Assembly (NCBI GenBank): GCA_946406115.1
Contig: OX291558.1
Span: forward strand, 15,306,205 to 15,370,204
Source: Apoda limacodes
Taxonomy: Eukaryota; Arthropoda; Insecta; Lepidoptera; Limacodidae
Length of the DNA stretch: 64,000 bases
Reading direction: 5' to 3'
Shown: piece after piece, positions 30,345-41,294 of the stretch
How the letters are laid out: each line of letters starts with the position of its first letter
Numbering within the stretch: the first letter of the stretch is position 1
Program-made: the position numbers and the translations under genes
Notes under the pieces: model-generated
Database searches by the model: none
What the model saw: the letters and a program-made list of their open reading frames with translations, nothing else
What the model was told of the DNA's origin: nothing

Positions 30345-31959
30345 TAACTCGCGGCGGCCGGAAAGGGATCAAAACTATGGTTTGATCGGGAATAAACAGT
30401 GGATCCTTCGGAGGGTCAATTAAATACACACAAAAAATTTGTTTACAAATGTTGAAGCGGTAGCCTTGTTTAGACGCCTTAATTTTATATAAACGTTGAT
30501 AAACCAAACACAAAGGGTTTATCAAACAGAGTAAGACATGTCTGATCTCCAAGAACAGACATCGGCACAACCCGGATATGGAGTTGAAGAGGCGGCTAGC
30601 ATCTCAACAAAGGTTGCGGTGATAAGAAACTCTTATCGAAGGAGCGGTATGTGCTTTAAATTGCACTATATGTTTACGGAACCCTACGGCTGGTACATAC
30701 ATTGTCAAGTGCAGTGTTTACTTAAATAAAACTTATAGTTAGTACGAAATCGAAGGCGGCTTAAATTAAATATGAACTATCGGCGGATTACCTACTATGC
30801 GTAACGAATAATGAATAGAATAGAAAATGGTTTAATAAAATAACCTAAGCTAATTCTGTAGCTTGAACACGGGATAGCAACTTCGTGTGCTACGGGTAAT
30901 TTCGACGGCGAGCGGTGCGTACGGAAGCAAATTGTAAGTAGGTAACTTACAGGTAGGAAAAAATAAAAATGTTCGAAAACGGATAATCAAACTTATAATA
31001 TAAAATTATCGGTCGACGGATAGCATAGATAACACGTTAGTGTTTAGTTTAGTAGGTATAATTTTCAAAGTTTTGTTTCGGAAACAAATTTCGAATACAT
31101 ATAGAACAACCAAGTAAACTGGTCCTTGTGTTTCGTACACGGAGCATTAGGACGGACGGTTGTAATAACAAAGTTTTAGTTTTACAAATAAAATAATCGA
31201 CGGAGTAAGCGCGGTCACGCTAATACCTAGTTAGTGTAAGTAAGTACTTATCTATGTAATATATTGTAGGTACTTATCGGTGTACGCAAAAAAAACAGTT
31301 GCAAATACGGACAGAGTTTAAAAATAAGTTATCCGTTTCGGTGTGATGTGTACCTAAACAAACATATAAGTTACGCGGTGCGAAGTTATAAGTAGGTACA
31401 CTACAATAGATAGGACTAAAATATATGTCTGCTTCAACGCATTCCTACAACTTGGAATGTGTGAGAAACGATTACCGTATAACTACATATAGTTGGTAGT
31501 TAGACGGGTGTTTGTTTTTATATCGGTAAAGTAATATGTATGTACAATTAGTTCACAATTTTGTTTACGGATTTGAGTACGTAATCGGTACGGTTGATTG
31601 ATGTTATAAATCAAATCAAAAATGAAGTAAAAACTTAATCGGAAGGTTTTAATATCAAAACGGCAAAGTCGGGGGTTTCACATGTTAATTAACGGTTTAT
31701 GCGGGCGGTTGAGATCGCGGAGTATAACTAGATAGTTTGATGTTTATATGCATCAAATATTAAACAAAAAAAATAATAAAAACTTATTAGACAGTAAAAA
31801 ATAATAAAAGATTTTAAATATTATCTGTAAAGACGGAGAGACATGAGCAATGCATGCGAGCGGTTAAAAAACGCGGCTTACAACTACATAACTTGATAAA
31901 AGATAATGAAATTCAAAAACTTAATCAAAACTAAATTGTGACTTATACCTAAAGTAAAT
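30345..31959. other. 3' non-coding part of the BEL/Pao element
   Basis: About 1.6 kb between the integrase relic and the left LTR has no frame with a recognisable domain on either strand. The longest (30274-30570, minus) starts in this region and runs into the LTR. It may be the 3' untranslated segment of the parent, or foreign filler captured when pol was lost. Confidence 0.45.
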
Positions 31960-32220
31960 AAAACAAAAAATGTAAATGGAGCGGTGATTGAGCGGCGCGG
32001 GGTGAAGCGGTTTAGTTTAGGTTGCTGTTCGGGATTAGCCATCGGTGCCAGCAGGCTAGAGTTATTTGCTGAAGGCTTTGATAACGAGACAAGCAGAGGT
32101 TTTCGGATCGGCTCAGGCGGATTAAACTTCCACTGGACGTTACGTTTACGGAACTCGTCATAAAGCACGGCTTCATTGTCCAGTAAGAACTTATTAACTT
32201 CGGTTAAATATTTATTAGCG
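31960..32220 (-). pseudogene. Integrase relic, distal part of the catalytic core
   Basis: Continues the integrase core in another frame after a small deletion near 32221. On the minus strand the peptide has NNANKYLTEVNKFL and then YDEFRKRNVQWKFNPPE, the region of BEL/Pao integrases just before the conserved PHFGG and catalytic Glu. Similarity stops soon after NPPE, so the catalytic Glu region is lost. Confidence 0.75.
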
Positions 32221-32532
32221 TTATTTAGTTCCTCGATCGGAACGCATTAAAGCGGGTAGTCCACGGCGACTTACAAAGCGGGTGAAAGCGGCAATAAAAG
32301 CGTCTACGGATAGGCTTGCGACGGCCTCCAAATGCACTGCCTTAATGGCAAGACAAACAAAAAACACATAAATATGCCGTAACGGAGCGAGCGGAGCGGA
32401 GTAAGCGGAGCGGAGTAAGCTTGACTTTACAAGGTAGGGACCTGCAAAGTCGGTCGCGGTACCAGCAAAGACACGTGATACTTGCACGCGATCAATAGGC
32501 AAATCGCTCATTAGCGGTGGCATGTAACACAA
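32221..32532 (-). pseudogene. Integrase relic, proximal part of the catalytic core
   Basis: 103 codons in a different frame from the upstream ORF. They begin PPLMSDLP at the spot where about ten codons following the zinc finger are missing. Conserved features: FAGTATDFAGPY (first catalytic Asp), VCLAIKAVHLE, the DAFIAAFTRFVSRRG helix, and SDRGT in place of SDNGT near the second Asp. This order is diagnostic of BEL/Pao integrase. Frameshifts on both sides mean it cannot yield an active enzyme. Confidence 0.85.
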
Positions 32533-34067
32533 CGATGCAATACTCTAGACACTTGACGTCGTATAGAAGTGATCCAAAATTCCTGTCTTAGGACAGCAAT
32601 TAAAGCATTAGGTGCGGCATGACAGTGTTGTCTGTGATAGTGTTCGATGAGTACGTATGTAAACCGGTGCTCCTTAGGTAAAAGCATCGGGTGTCGGATA
32701 TCATAAGACAAAACAAGTGATTGTTTGAGGCGACCTCCTACGCGGATAATGTTATCGGTATCGATAAATAAATCGAGTTTTTGTAACGATGTGCGGACGG
32801 CTTTACCCTTTTGTATAAGTGGTATCTCGGAAACAAAGGCGGTAGATTGTACAAATTTAACAAAAAAATGTTTAGCGGCGCGTGTTTCAGCCACAGTTAG
32901 GTATTTTAAACGAACACGGTGTTCATGTTTTGATTCAACGTTGTGAATAAATCTGAGTACGTACGCGGTTCCGTTTGCGGTGACGGGTCCTCTCCCTCTC
33001 ACGGTCGATGGGCTGAGGCGTGAATGTGACACGTCCTTCGTGTGACGTGCGCGGTGACGTACGCGGTGACGTACGCTGTGATGTACGCGGTGATGTATGT
33101 GGTGATGAGTGCTAGCTCGCGGATCAGACCTATTTTTGGTGTGGGACCTCCACGCAGACGGGTACTGCGATATAATTAAACTGCGGTGAGTTTGGCGAGT
33201 TCGGTGTTTTGAAGAACACCATCTATAAATTTCGGCTATCGGAGCCCACGAGGGGCGTTGCGTGGTACTCATAGTCATAGCTAATTGCTTGGAGCCGGGG
33301 GGCATGTGCAACGCGGAGTCGCAATGGTTGCAACAGCTCGTTTGTTGCGAGCGTACTGCGGACGGAACGGTTCGGTATGCTGTGTAAGTACAGCTTGGTG
33401 CGGCTTGTCGGACTAGATCGGGGTGTCGAGCGGGATTTAAATCGGAGTACTGGTTGCACCCACGTAATGTGTGCAACGTTGAGTTGCAAAAGTTGCAACC
33501 GTGTCTTGGTTGCATTCGTGCTGCTGACGGGCGGTACAAATCTGACGGGTGACGAATCGGCGTGACGGACGGACGATCGGACTGACGGGCGGATCGCGTG
33601 ACAGACGGACGATCAGATACGGGTTCAGTAAGACTGACGGGATCGGTTGTCTTCGGTTTATCGTCGGACATCGGTGGTGCTATATGCGCGATATGCTCGT
33701 GGTCTCGCGGAGGAGGAGTCTCGGTCGGCGATAGCGGAGATGGGTCGGTAGGACGGACAGGTTCGACGGAAACCGTAATTTGGTCGGTGGGTTTCAGGAC
33801 AACTTCATTTGAATGCATCGCATTCCTTATCTCCATATCTAACATGAAACTATGCATGTTTGAAAACCGGGTACGGTAGATGCCGAGGTCGGTATCCCCG
33901 AGATTACAAATCAGGTCCGTGTAGGCGGCCTCTAATTTGGTAAAATGCCTACAGAAAATCCTTTCCGCAAAGGCTATCGCGGTTGCGGTTTTGGCGGCTC
34001 GGATCTCGTCACGGACTTCACTTAGAAGATCGTGCCTTATGTTAAACGTGGCTACGCACTTCAACAT
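32511..34067 (-). pseudogene. BEL/Pao gag fused to integrase zinc-binding domain
   Basis: An open frame of 518 codons. Residues 1-90 resemble the gag alpha-helical region. A long Pro/Ser/Thr-rich stretch follows, then two degraded zinc knuckles (CNFCNSTLHTLRGC and CCNHCDSALH). Next is a His/Arg tandem-repeat tract (about residues 320-345). From about residue 385 comes the C-terminal half of pol: SEIPLIQKGKAVR, LDLFIDTDNIIRVGGRL, and the HHCC zinc-binding fold HYHRQHCHAAP...CVTC. Protease, RT and RNase H (normally over 1000 residues) are absent. The fusion stays in frame, so a gag-integrase protein could be translated. The ATG at 34067 is the first in frame after the leader. Confidence 0.85.
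33030..33112 (-). repeat. 12-bp tandem repeats encoding a His/Arg tract
   Basis: About six imperfect copies of a 12-bp unit such as GGTGACGTACGC. On the minus strand they give alternating HHRV/RHRV residues inside the gag-integrase fusion. This is not a known part of BEL/Pao proteins and probably expanded by slippage after loss of pol. Confidence 0.8.
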
Positions 34068-34329
34068 TTCAAAAAGTCAAATTATGGACAAACAAAGAAT
34101 TTGAATGCATAAATATAGATAACTCGGATAAAAGTTAATTGAGCGGAATAAAATAAAACGGGGGGTAGGTAAGTACGTCACTGTTACCGTTACGGTCGTA
34201 GCGTCCAGTTAGTCGATTCAGCGTAATCAGCGGTCGGGTTTCTGTCGCTATGCCTCACAGCGTTCAGCGACTCAGCAGCTCAGCGGCTGTCGCGCTTGAA
34301 AGCGACGTGCGGTGTCGGCGTGACCTTAG

Positions 34330-34612
34330 CGGGACGCCTCGTGGTTTTATCGGCGGCAACGTGGTTTGGCGGGACCGCGTGGTTTCGGCGGCAACGGCGG
34401 CGTAGTTTTGGGGGCCGCGTGGTTTCGGCGGCAACGGTTTGGGGGCCGCGTGGTTTCGGCGGCAACGGCGTGGTTTCGGCGGCAATGGCCTGGTTTAGTG
34501 GGACCACGTGGGTTCGGCGGCAGCGGCGTGGTTTGGCGGGGCCGCGTGGTCTCGGCGGCGGCGTAGTTTGGCGGGCCGCGTGGTCTTGGCGGCAACGGCG
34601 TGGCCTTTAGGG
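34330..34612. repeat. GC-rich tandem array in the element's 5' leader
   Basis: Imperfect tandem units built on GTGGTTTCGGCGGCAACGGC with variants (GTAGTTTGGGGGCCGC). It lies between the primer-binding site and the gag start, on the sense strand rich in C. Pro-rich frames in all three minus-strand phases and Gly-rich ones on the plus strand are by-products. Confidence 0.85.
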
Positions 34613-34712
34613 AGCGGGTGCTGCTGATGCGGACGTAGTCGGATAGCAGATGCGGATGCGGATGGTCTAGTGCTGGTGGCCCTCTTGGCTTTTCTTCCAG
34701 GATGATCCCACG

Positions 34713-34730
34713 ATCTCGGTGGGACCTCCA
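34713..34730 (-). promoter_or_regulatory. Primer-binding site, tRNA-Gln
   Basis: Read on the minus strand, TGGAGGTCCCACCGAGAT begins 4 bp after the 5' LTR. It is complementary to the 3' end of eukaryotic tRNA-Gln as I know it (..ATCTCGGTGGGACCT plus CCA), 18 of 18. This fixes the direction of the element. Confidence 0.85.
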
Positions 34731-34734
34731 AAAA

Positions 34735-35300
34735 TGTTCGCGGAGTCGGGCGTCAATTCAAATCAAATGCGCGCAGATAGGATGCGGAGAGAGAGATGTT
34801 GGCGGTTTCTGTAGCGGTCCTCGGGATATGTCGGGATGATGGCTCGTCGGCGGTGACTTCGGTAAATAGGTCCAAATGGTGGATGCTAACACACAAGTAA
34901 ATGAAAACAGCAAATTACGCAGCGGTATTTAATCTTCGGATTACAATTTTATATTGTCTATATTATAACACGCGCGTTGTCGCGGTGCGTCTTCGGCGAG
35001 CGGGGCGGGGGGCGCTTCAATGAGCGTGAGGTGCGTTCGTGACGGCTAGCTTGGTACAACTGTCTGTCGATGCAGCGGGCGGCTTGCAAGGCGCTGGCGG
35101 CCTTGGGTACCTTTCCATCGTAGGTGTCGGTGTCGGTATGGTCACGTAGTCTTGTACATTGGGTCCCGTAGAATTATGTCAGTTATATATAACGTACGGT
35201 CGGTAGTCGGGTGTAGGGAATTTATTTATTTATAATATAGGTATAAAGGAAAATAAGAAAATATATGCGAGCAAATTCGAGGGGCGAATTTTAGCGAACA
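34735..35300 (-). repeat. Right LTR (5' LTR of the minus-strand element)
   Basis: 566 bp, same ends as the left LTR. No difference was seen in a line-by-line reading. Followed by the GGGGG target duplicate at 35301-35305. Confidence 0.95.
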
Positions 35301-35305
35301 GGGGG

Positions 35306-37014
35306 TAAAAAAAAATCGCTCACAGTAGTGTTGAATTTAGTCACGTAAATCAAGTCCAAATAAAAAAAAATGTAGATGCTACATTATAATTTCAAAGACT
35401 GTTGTTGCAAAAACATAGTGCAATAAAAGTTTTCCGATCGAAAATAATCACAAAGTTACCACTTGTTTTCGTAAATTTTCGATTTATTTTCATTTAATTT
35501 ATATAAATACCTAATTTTAAAATTATAATTTAGCTGAAATTTTATTACAATATTGCTTAATACAAAACCTAGGGCTGTTATTAGCAAATTTCCAATACAA
35601 GTAATAATATTTGAATTATTAATATTTAATACCACTTCTTCTAATTACTACGTTCATTTTTTGCTTTGTATGCACAATTCGTCTTTATGCCCCCTCTTAA
35701 TGACTAGAAGTTATTTGTGTACCAATACAATGGTTCATGTCTCTAAAAAGCTGGTTTTGTATATTTCATAAGTGGTAAGTTATAAAGTGGTATAAGGAGT
35801 AGGTACATACAATTTACTAAGTCTTGTGCGGACAAGTTGAATAATGAGCCGTTTAAACGGAATAGACTTTTTAAATTACTTTTTCTTGTGGCGGTTTTAA
35901 GGAATTTTAGCGATCATTAAGGCTGCGGTATAGGCTACACCTTAAAAATACGCTGTTTTTGTGCAAATTTTGTGGCTAAACTGTAGCATCTGAAGGATTG
36001 AAAAAATATATGTTATAAAACTGTCTTTTGTCTAGTGCATTACCTTATTCAGTGATTTTCATTTATTGTATTTAATGCAATAAAAACTCTGGAAGTGACC
36101 ATTGTTTCAACACTTGTAGAAATTTTTAAAACGTGTTTTGCATTTGTTTGTAATAAAAATTAGTAAAATAATTAGAATAGCTTGTTATCCAGTGCATTGT
36201 CTACAAAACGGTAATAACGTTAAATTCCATACAAAAAATTGAAAATTTCAAGGCGTCATTACGGTATAAATTACTTAAGAAGTATATAACATATATATCT
36301 CATAGTAATTTATATGACATTATCTAATGATTTATAGTGCATTAACATACACAACGTTAGAATTATAGAAATTAGCTTTCTGGCCTATATCGCCCTCTTA
36401 AGACAATTTGTACCTTTGACGCTGCTGCTCTAAATTTTGTATTTCTGCCAAAACATTGCCTGGCTTAGGGTAAGTTTTTAAACTAGTATAATTAACCCTA
36501 AACAATAAAACACTTCCTTTTTTTCAAAAGTCGCGGGAATAATTTAGTATAATATTAGGACGAGACAAATACACATTATTTTTTGTTTCGAATCATTTTA
36601 ACACACACATTTTATTTCATTGCCTAGGCAGCATCTTTACTATTAAAATCTCAATAAAAAATATAAAAAAATGTTCAGAATAAAATGCTGTATATCACTA
36701 GGACCACATAAATCATTAAATTAAAATTTCATACCCAATAGTCATGCAAATTGATTGTAGTGGGAATATAAAATGCTAGTAGCTTGCGGCAGGCTAATAA
36801 TTATGAGAAAGGAAATTGAAACCCCAGTGGAAATAAAAAGTAATAAAATTCAACAACGATTGCTAGATGAGTACCAAGGCGAACTGAGCCCGTTTTAAAG
36901 TGGAGCAACTTTGACCGTCTGTTAGTCGGTAAAAGACGGTAATAATTTTTACATATAGTAGTTTTTTCTTTTTAGTACTCAGTTCAGTAATCATCATCAT
37001 CATCTTTTCTTATG
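35306..37014. other. AT-rich intergenic DNA
   Basis: Nothing recognised apart from a repeat-like GAGAAAGGAAATTGAAACC at 36802 shared with 28101. Confidence 0.45.
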
Positions 37015-37287
37015 ATAAAATAATAAATAATAATAAATATTTTTGGACATTACGCACAGCGTCGTCTGGCCCCAAAGTAAGCAAAGCTTGTGTTGTGAAT
37101 ACCAGGCAACGGATACAGATACATATATATATATTTTTTTGTAAATACATACATATTATACATAAATACACCCAGCCTCAAGACATACACAAATGTTTTT
37201 ATCACATAAATGTTTGTCCAATGCGGGAATCGAACCCACACCCTCTGCGCAGCAGTCGGCCACTCTACCAACTAGGCTGCGAGGGAG
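37015..37287 (-). mobile_element. tRNA-derived SINE, best-preserved copy
   Basis: On the minus strand the head reads CTCGCAGCCTAGTTGGTAGA with a canonical box A (37268-37278). GGGTTCGATTCCC is a perfect box B (37225-37237). Body: GACAAACATTTATG and ACACAAATGTTT words. Tail: GCTTTGCTTACTTTGGGGCC then AGACGACGCTGTGCGTAATG, ending in AATA repeats. The promoter boxes look usable. Open frames across it are artefacts. Confidence 0.9.
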
Positions 37288-37547
37288 TCGATTCGAATAG
37301 TATAAAAAATAAATAATAAATAATAAACAATAATTTGAAAACTACTTATTAAATATTTATTCTATAAATCTTTAACCATATCGTATCTAATATAACTTTA
37401 AAACATTATTAATACAGTAATTACAAAACGATATAACTACTAAGCGACTTAAAAGCTAATTATAAAAAAAGTGTGTGCCCGCGTGGTAGAGTTCCAAGAA
37501 CGCTGGCTGCATTTCCCCTCTGAATCGAATGAGCGAGAAATGAGCTT

Positions 37548-38515
37548 TTAAGCGCGGTAAAATAGATTTAAAAAACTTATGAGCAGATGGCCCCATGGGC
37601 CGAGCGTCTCTACTGCAAACGGCACAAATATGTAATATGAAAGTAATTTACTATATTTGAGCCGCTTGTTGCGCTCTGCACTTTCGGCAGCCGCCGCGGC
37701 TTTTGCACTCGTTTCCCTGAGATAAGATCGTGCCATGGTATCTACGCAAGTGGCGTCCCACAATAAAGCTCGGTCACGCTCCGAGGGTACGAGTGTCATA
37801 CCAACGGGCCTTTTACCATCATCACGCACTACTCCTACAGGTTCTAGAATGGAAGGTACGTTAATGGTGGCAAGGGCCCTTTCGATCACATCATTAAGTG
37901 AGCCGTGACGGGAGAATCTGCCGGCACTTTTTCGACACGAAAGTCCATGGAATCCAAACTGATCGACATCGCTACCACACGAGCATCTGTGAGGACAGCA
38001 TATTGCAACCCCGAGGCGAATACCAATAGCTACTCTGAAGCTGTCACTGTCAAGCAGTGTACCCACATTGCGTGATGGTATAGTGTGAAGCCAATAGCCA
38101 GATTCTTTTTGCGAGACTGCTAGTAAGCGGGTTTTGTCTGAAACATTATTTAAATTTTGATGTAAAAGAGTATGAGCACTCTGTACTAGTGGAGTGTCCC
38201 AAAGTTTTGTTCATTTGGTTCCTTTGGTATATCTCCACCGGGACAAAGTGTCTTCCACTCTTCTGTAGCTTCTAACAAAAAAGATATCTTGATTGTATTT
38301 TTCAAAATTTTATTACATAAGCCTTGCACACTGTGTACGGAGGAGAAATAAGCTGGTAAAGCTATACTAGAAATTTTGCGAATGCCAATGCCCCCAAAAT
38401 TAATTGGCAAAGTTGCTTGAGACCAAGCTAAATCGGTGAGTGATATTAAATTATTAAATTGTTTCTTCTTACTATTTAAATGATTTCTCTCAATAATCAT
38501 CTCAATTGTTATCCT
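37548..38515 (-). pseudogene. Retroelement relic: RT C-terminus plus CCHC and PD-(D/E)XK-like endonuclease
   Basis: Two minus-strand frames, 38500-38186 then 38066-37548, join through one single-base loss near 38203. The first has SLTDLAWSQATLPINFGGIGI, a post-RT region seen in retroelement relics. The second has RLGV..C..RCSCG....FGFHGLSC, a CCHC knuckle, then RHGSLNDVIERAL, EPVGV, RPVG, LLWDATCVDT, NKRLKYS and ETLGPWG. This order (CCHC, RH, EP, R-P-D, D, K..KY) parallels the restriction-like endonuclease at the C-terminus of site-selective LINEs. The Asp of the RPD motif is Val here, so catalysis is probably lost. Which element family is uncertain. No RT core is present upstream. Confidence 0.6.
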
Positions 38516-38857
38516 ATAATGTGGTCGGTCTCATTCAAAGACTTGATCATCGATTTTTCTTAGTCCAAAATGGTCATTGTTCTTTGTCGGGAGCAGGAAA
38601 AAAGTTTACAACACAGAAATTTATATATAATATTCAATATTCTGATTGAATAATTTGATTGAACTGTATCCTGAGATACAAAAGTAGTTAATAAATAAAT
38701 AAACATTCCTGGTAAATATTAACCCTATCCTAAGTCTTACAGTTACAATAATGTTTAACTTACATTCGGCTGATACTGTACCTTTATCTAGGGACTGTAA
38801 AAGTTTGTAAAATACAAATAAATCGTCAAATGATTTTTATCGTAAACTAGTTTTTTC
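38516..38857. other. AT-rich intergenic DNA
   Basis: Nothing recognised. Confidence 0.45.
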
Positions 38858-39060
38858 CCGCGGCTTCGTTTCCACTTAATTCAGTTTTCGGGGTTAGTTT
38901 GCTATAGCTAGCTAAAAGTGTAGCTATATATGTAGTTCATTCATGTAAGATTGCGTTACAGTTATTCCTAAATGAACTTTCAAATTAGTCAATTTCCTTC
39001 ACCATCTCTTAATCTATATTTCAGCTCAGTTATGATGGGAACAAGGGACAAACAAATAAA
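38858..39060 (-). repeat. Helitron-like repeat
   Basis: Starts (inverted) CTAGTTTTTTCCCGCGGCTT, followed by an ACTTAATTCAGTTTTCGG segment and the CTCAGTTATGATGG / GGGACAAACAAATAAAC region. CTAGT end with GC hairpin as at 5237, 57402. Confidence 0.55.
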
Positions 39061-39894
39061 CTTACTTTTAATATTAGTATAAATATATTGACCAACAGTA
39101 CAACAAAATGTCGAGGCTATTTTGGAACCCGATAGTTTTTATTGCTTCAAAATGTCCCTTATTACTTAGGGTGCAATGGACTGAAATATAAATAAAAGCT
39201 AACAATTCGAAAACAAGTACAAGAGCTGACAGTAACAAAGTTAGACAGTAAATGCCTTTTTGGAGCACTTTTACAGCCAATTTACGAGCTCAGTATTTAC
39301 GGACAGTACACTTGACGACTGTTTAACGATTCGTGTACTTGTAGATTTTTTGTTAATTTTTAAGTTTTTGTTTTTGTTGTTTTAAGGGTAGGGTAAACAA
39401 ATATTATTACAATTTCTATTATTGTTAAGTTGTCTCGACTGTGGTTTGTGCTCGATACGGCGATTGGCTCACCACGTTTGTGGGACAAAATACCAGGTGA
39501 AATGTATATGTTACCAGTATTCGTTTGTACTGGTATATTTTATTACTATAAATAAATACATACATTTTAATAACGACGGAAAATATTCTATTATTATTAA
39601 TTAAAAGAAAAATTTTCGCTTTTTAATTTTCCGCAACTAATTTAGTAATATTTTACTTCTAAAATACAAAGATTTGCTAGCTTTTTTAACGTTCTCAGAA
39701 GCAAACAAATCCGATTTCAGTCAAATTGCGAGAAAGTTATTTCAAGTTATGTCACGTCTCTTATTAAATTAAAAAAAAACTAAAATAATAAAAGCATAAA
39801 ACAAAACGGAATTGATGCGGCTTCCAAAAAAAAGGTGCTTGCTTTAGACAAGTAAGCACTGACTTTATTAACAATGTTTAACGCATATTATAAT
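39061..39894. other. AT-rich intergenic DNA
   Basis: Nothing recognised. Confidence 0.45.
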
Positions 39895-39969
39895 ATGCCC
39901 CTGGTGTTGCAATCATACCTTTCCACGGTCCGTTAGCTTATTTGCTACCTAAGTGCTATTAAAAAAAAA
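39895..39969 (+). mobile_element. LINE 3'-end scrap with poly(A)
   Basis: Reads ATGCCCCTGGTGTTGCAA, then CGGTCCGTTAGCTTATTTGC and TACCTAAGTGCTATT before an A-run. It aligns to 19098-19190 of the main LINE with an internal gap. The retained tail shows the true 3' end of the family. Confidence 0.75.
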
Positions 39970-40039
39970 ACTGCAGTAGTAGGTATACAAAAAATATTCT
40001 TAAGTGTTTATGTTGAAGTTAGGTAATATCGGCCGAATT

Positions 40040-40245
40040 TCTTAGCTCCTGTGCTTTGCAGGGCCTGTTAAGGTGTCACTAAGCAAAGTTAGAGGCCTTT
40101 TGGGTGGCTTGAAAAGTGACAGTGGAATGGCCACTAACTCGACTAACGTCTACCAATTCAAACGGGGTAAGCGCAAACGGTTAGTCAACTATGACCGAGA
40201 AGGTGTTCTCCAAGGAGAGGCATTTGCCTCTGCAGTGGGGCGAAT
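40040..40245 (+). mobile_element. Lepidopteran SINE body fragment
   Basis: Contains AAAGTTAGAGGCCTTTTGGG, TGGCTTGAAAAGTGACAGT, CCAAGGAGAGGCATTTGCC and TCTGCAGTGGGGCG. The same body follows the 5S head at 58891-59163 and appears at 43430-43610. The promoter head is absent here. Confidence 0.55.
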
Positions 40246-41294
40246 ATAAAAAGAAATATCGCACCCCATTGTTACAGACTGCCCTTTCAAAAGGGCGATA
40301 GTCTATTAAACAGTAGTTGTATTTGATCGTGTAAATACGACTAGGCAGTACTTTATAGCTTACATTTATATACATTTTTATTATATTTACCTTTAATTGC
40401 TTAGTGTATTTTTATAAAAAAATTGAAGCCATGTTATATGTAAAATGACAAATTTAAATTTTTGTATGTTTTTTTTTAAAGAAATACATACTAACATTAT
40501 TCAGTAGAATGCTTTATTCATTTCATCTATTGTCAGATATTGTACAATTTTTTTTATTTTTGTGAAAATTAGGACACTACAAATAAATGAAAGCTGATTC
40601 AATTTCCTACAAATTTATTTGTTATAACTTTTCTTTAAGACCATTAGCCTTTATTGTATTTTAAAAATAGGAGTAAGGTATAGGCAGAATATTTAAAAAG
40701 CTTCAGGTCATTACGATTTTTGTCACCAAAAAATCAAGGAAATATATAATTATAGGTAGGTAGAATAAAAAAAAATATGTATGCTGCGTTAAAAAGTTAT
40801 GATGGTCGGCTGTTTTGTCTATATATAGTCCTATTTCCAAGCCTTCATTAGGAAGCTTTGTTTAAAAATATAATAACATAGATATTATTTTCGAAATACA
40901 TAGATGTCATATTTACAATTAAAGATTTAAACGTATATTTAATATACTTTTATAATTTTTAAAATCCATTTTTGTTCTGTTAATCGATTCGTGAAAAGTT
41001 ATGTCATAACTAACTAACTTAAAATTGTATGATAATATCATAAAAAAACTTTTATTTTAGAAAACGTTCTTGCCACTTGCGCTCCTGTTTACTACTTTAA
41101 TTACTTTAGCCATTAATCTGCTGCCGAGTAGAAACCTGCCCAGAAGTAGCCAGGCCCGAATCATTAAGATCGTATAAAATATATGTGTTGATATGTCAGG
41201 AAACTTCTGCCTAACACATCATACAGTAAAAAAGCCGTCGATATAATGTAAATTTAAAAGTGAGTGGGAAAGAATTGGTAGGTAAAGAAAGAGT
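40246..41294. other. AT-rich intergenic DNA
   Basis: Nothing recognised in about 1 kb. Confidence 0.5.

Larger units (their letters stand above)
29779..35300 (-). mobile_element. Non-autonomous BEL/Pao LTR retrotransposon
   Basis: Complete structure: two 566-bp LTRs (29779-30344 and 34735-35300) and GGGGG target duplications on both sides (29774-29778 and 35301-35305). The LTRs start TGTTCGC and end GCGAACA. A primer-binding site for tRNA-Gln lies next to the right LTR, so transcription runs on the minus strand. The 5.5-kb body encodes gag joined directly to the zinc-binding part of integrase. Protease, reverse transcriptase and RNase H are gone. I see no purine-rich tract immediately before the left LTR. 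The LTRs look identical, so insertion was recent. Confidence 0.93.

Noticed and set aside
33223..33879. Several ORFs on both strands
   Set aside because: They overlap the gag-integrase frame in other phases and have no family features.
34264..34731. Pro-rich and Gly-rich ORFs in several frames on both strands
   Set aside because: All are products of the GC-rich tandem array and fall in the non-coding leader of the BEL/Pao element.
37225..37287. tRNA gene on the minus strand
   Set aside because: Boxes A and B are good but the rest does not fold into a full tRNA, and the same head occurs in several dispersed copies followed by a common body: it is a SINE head.
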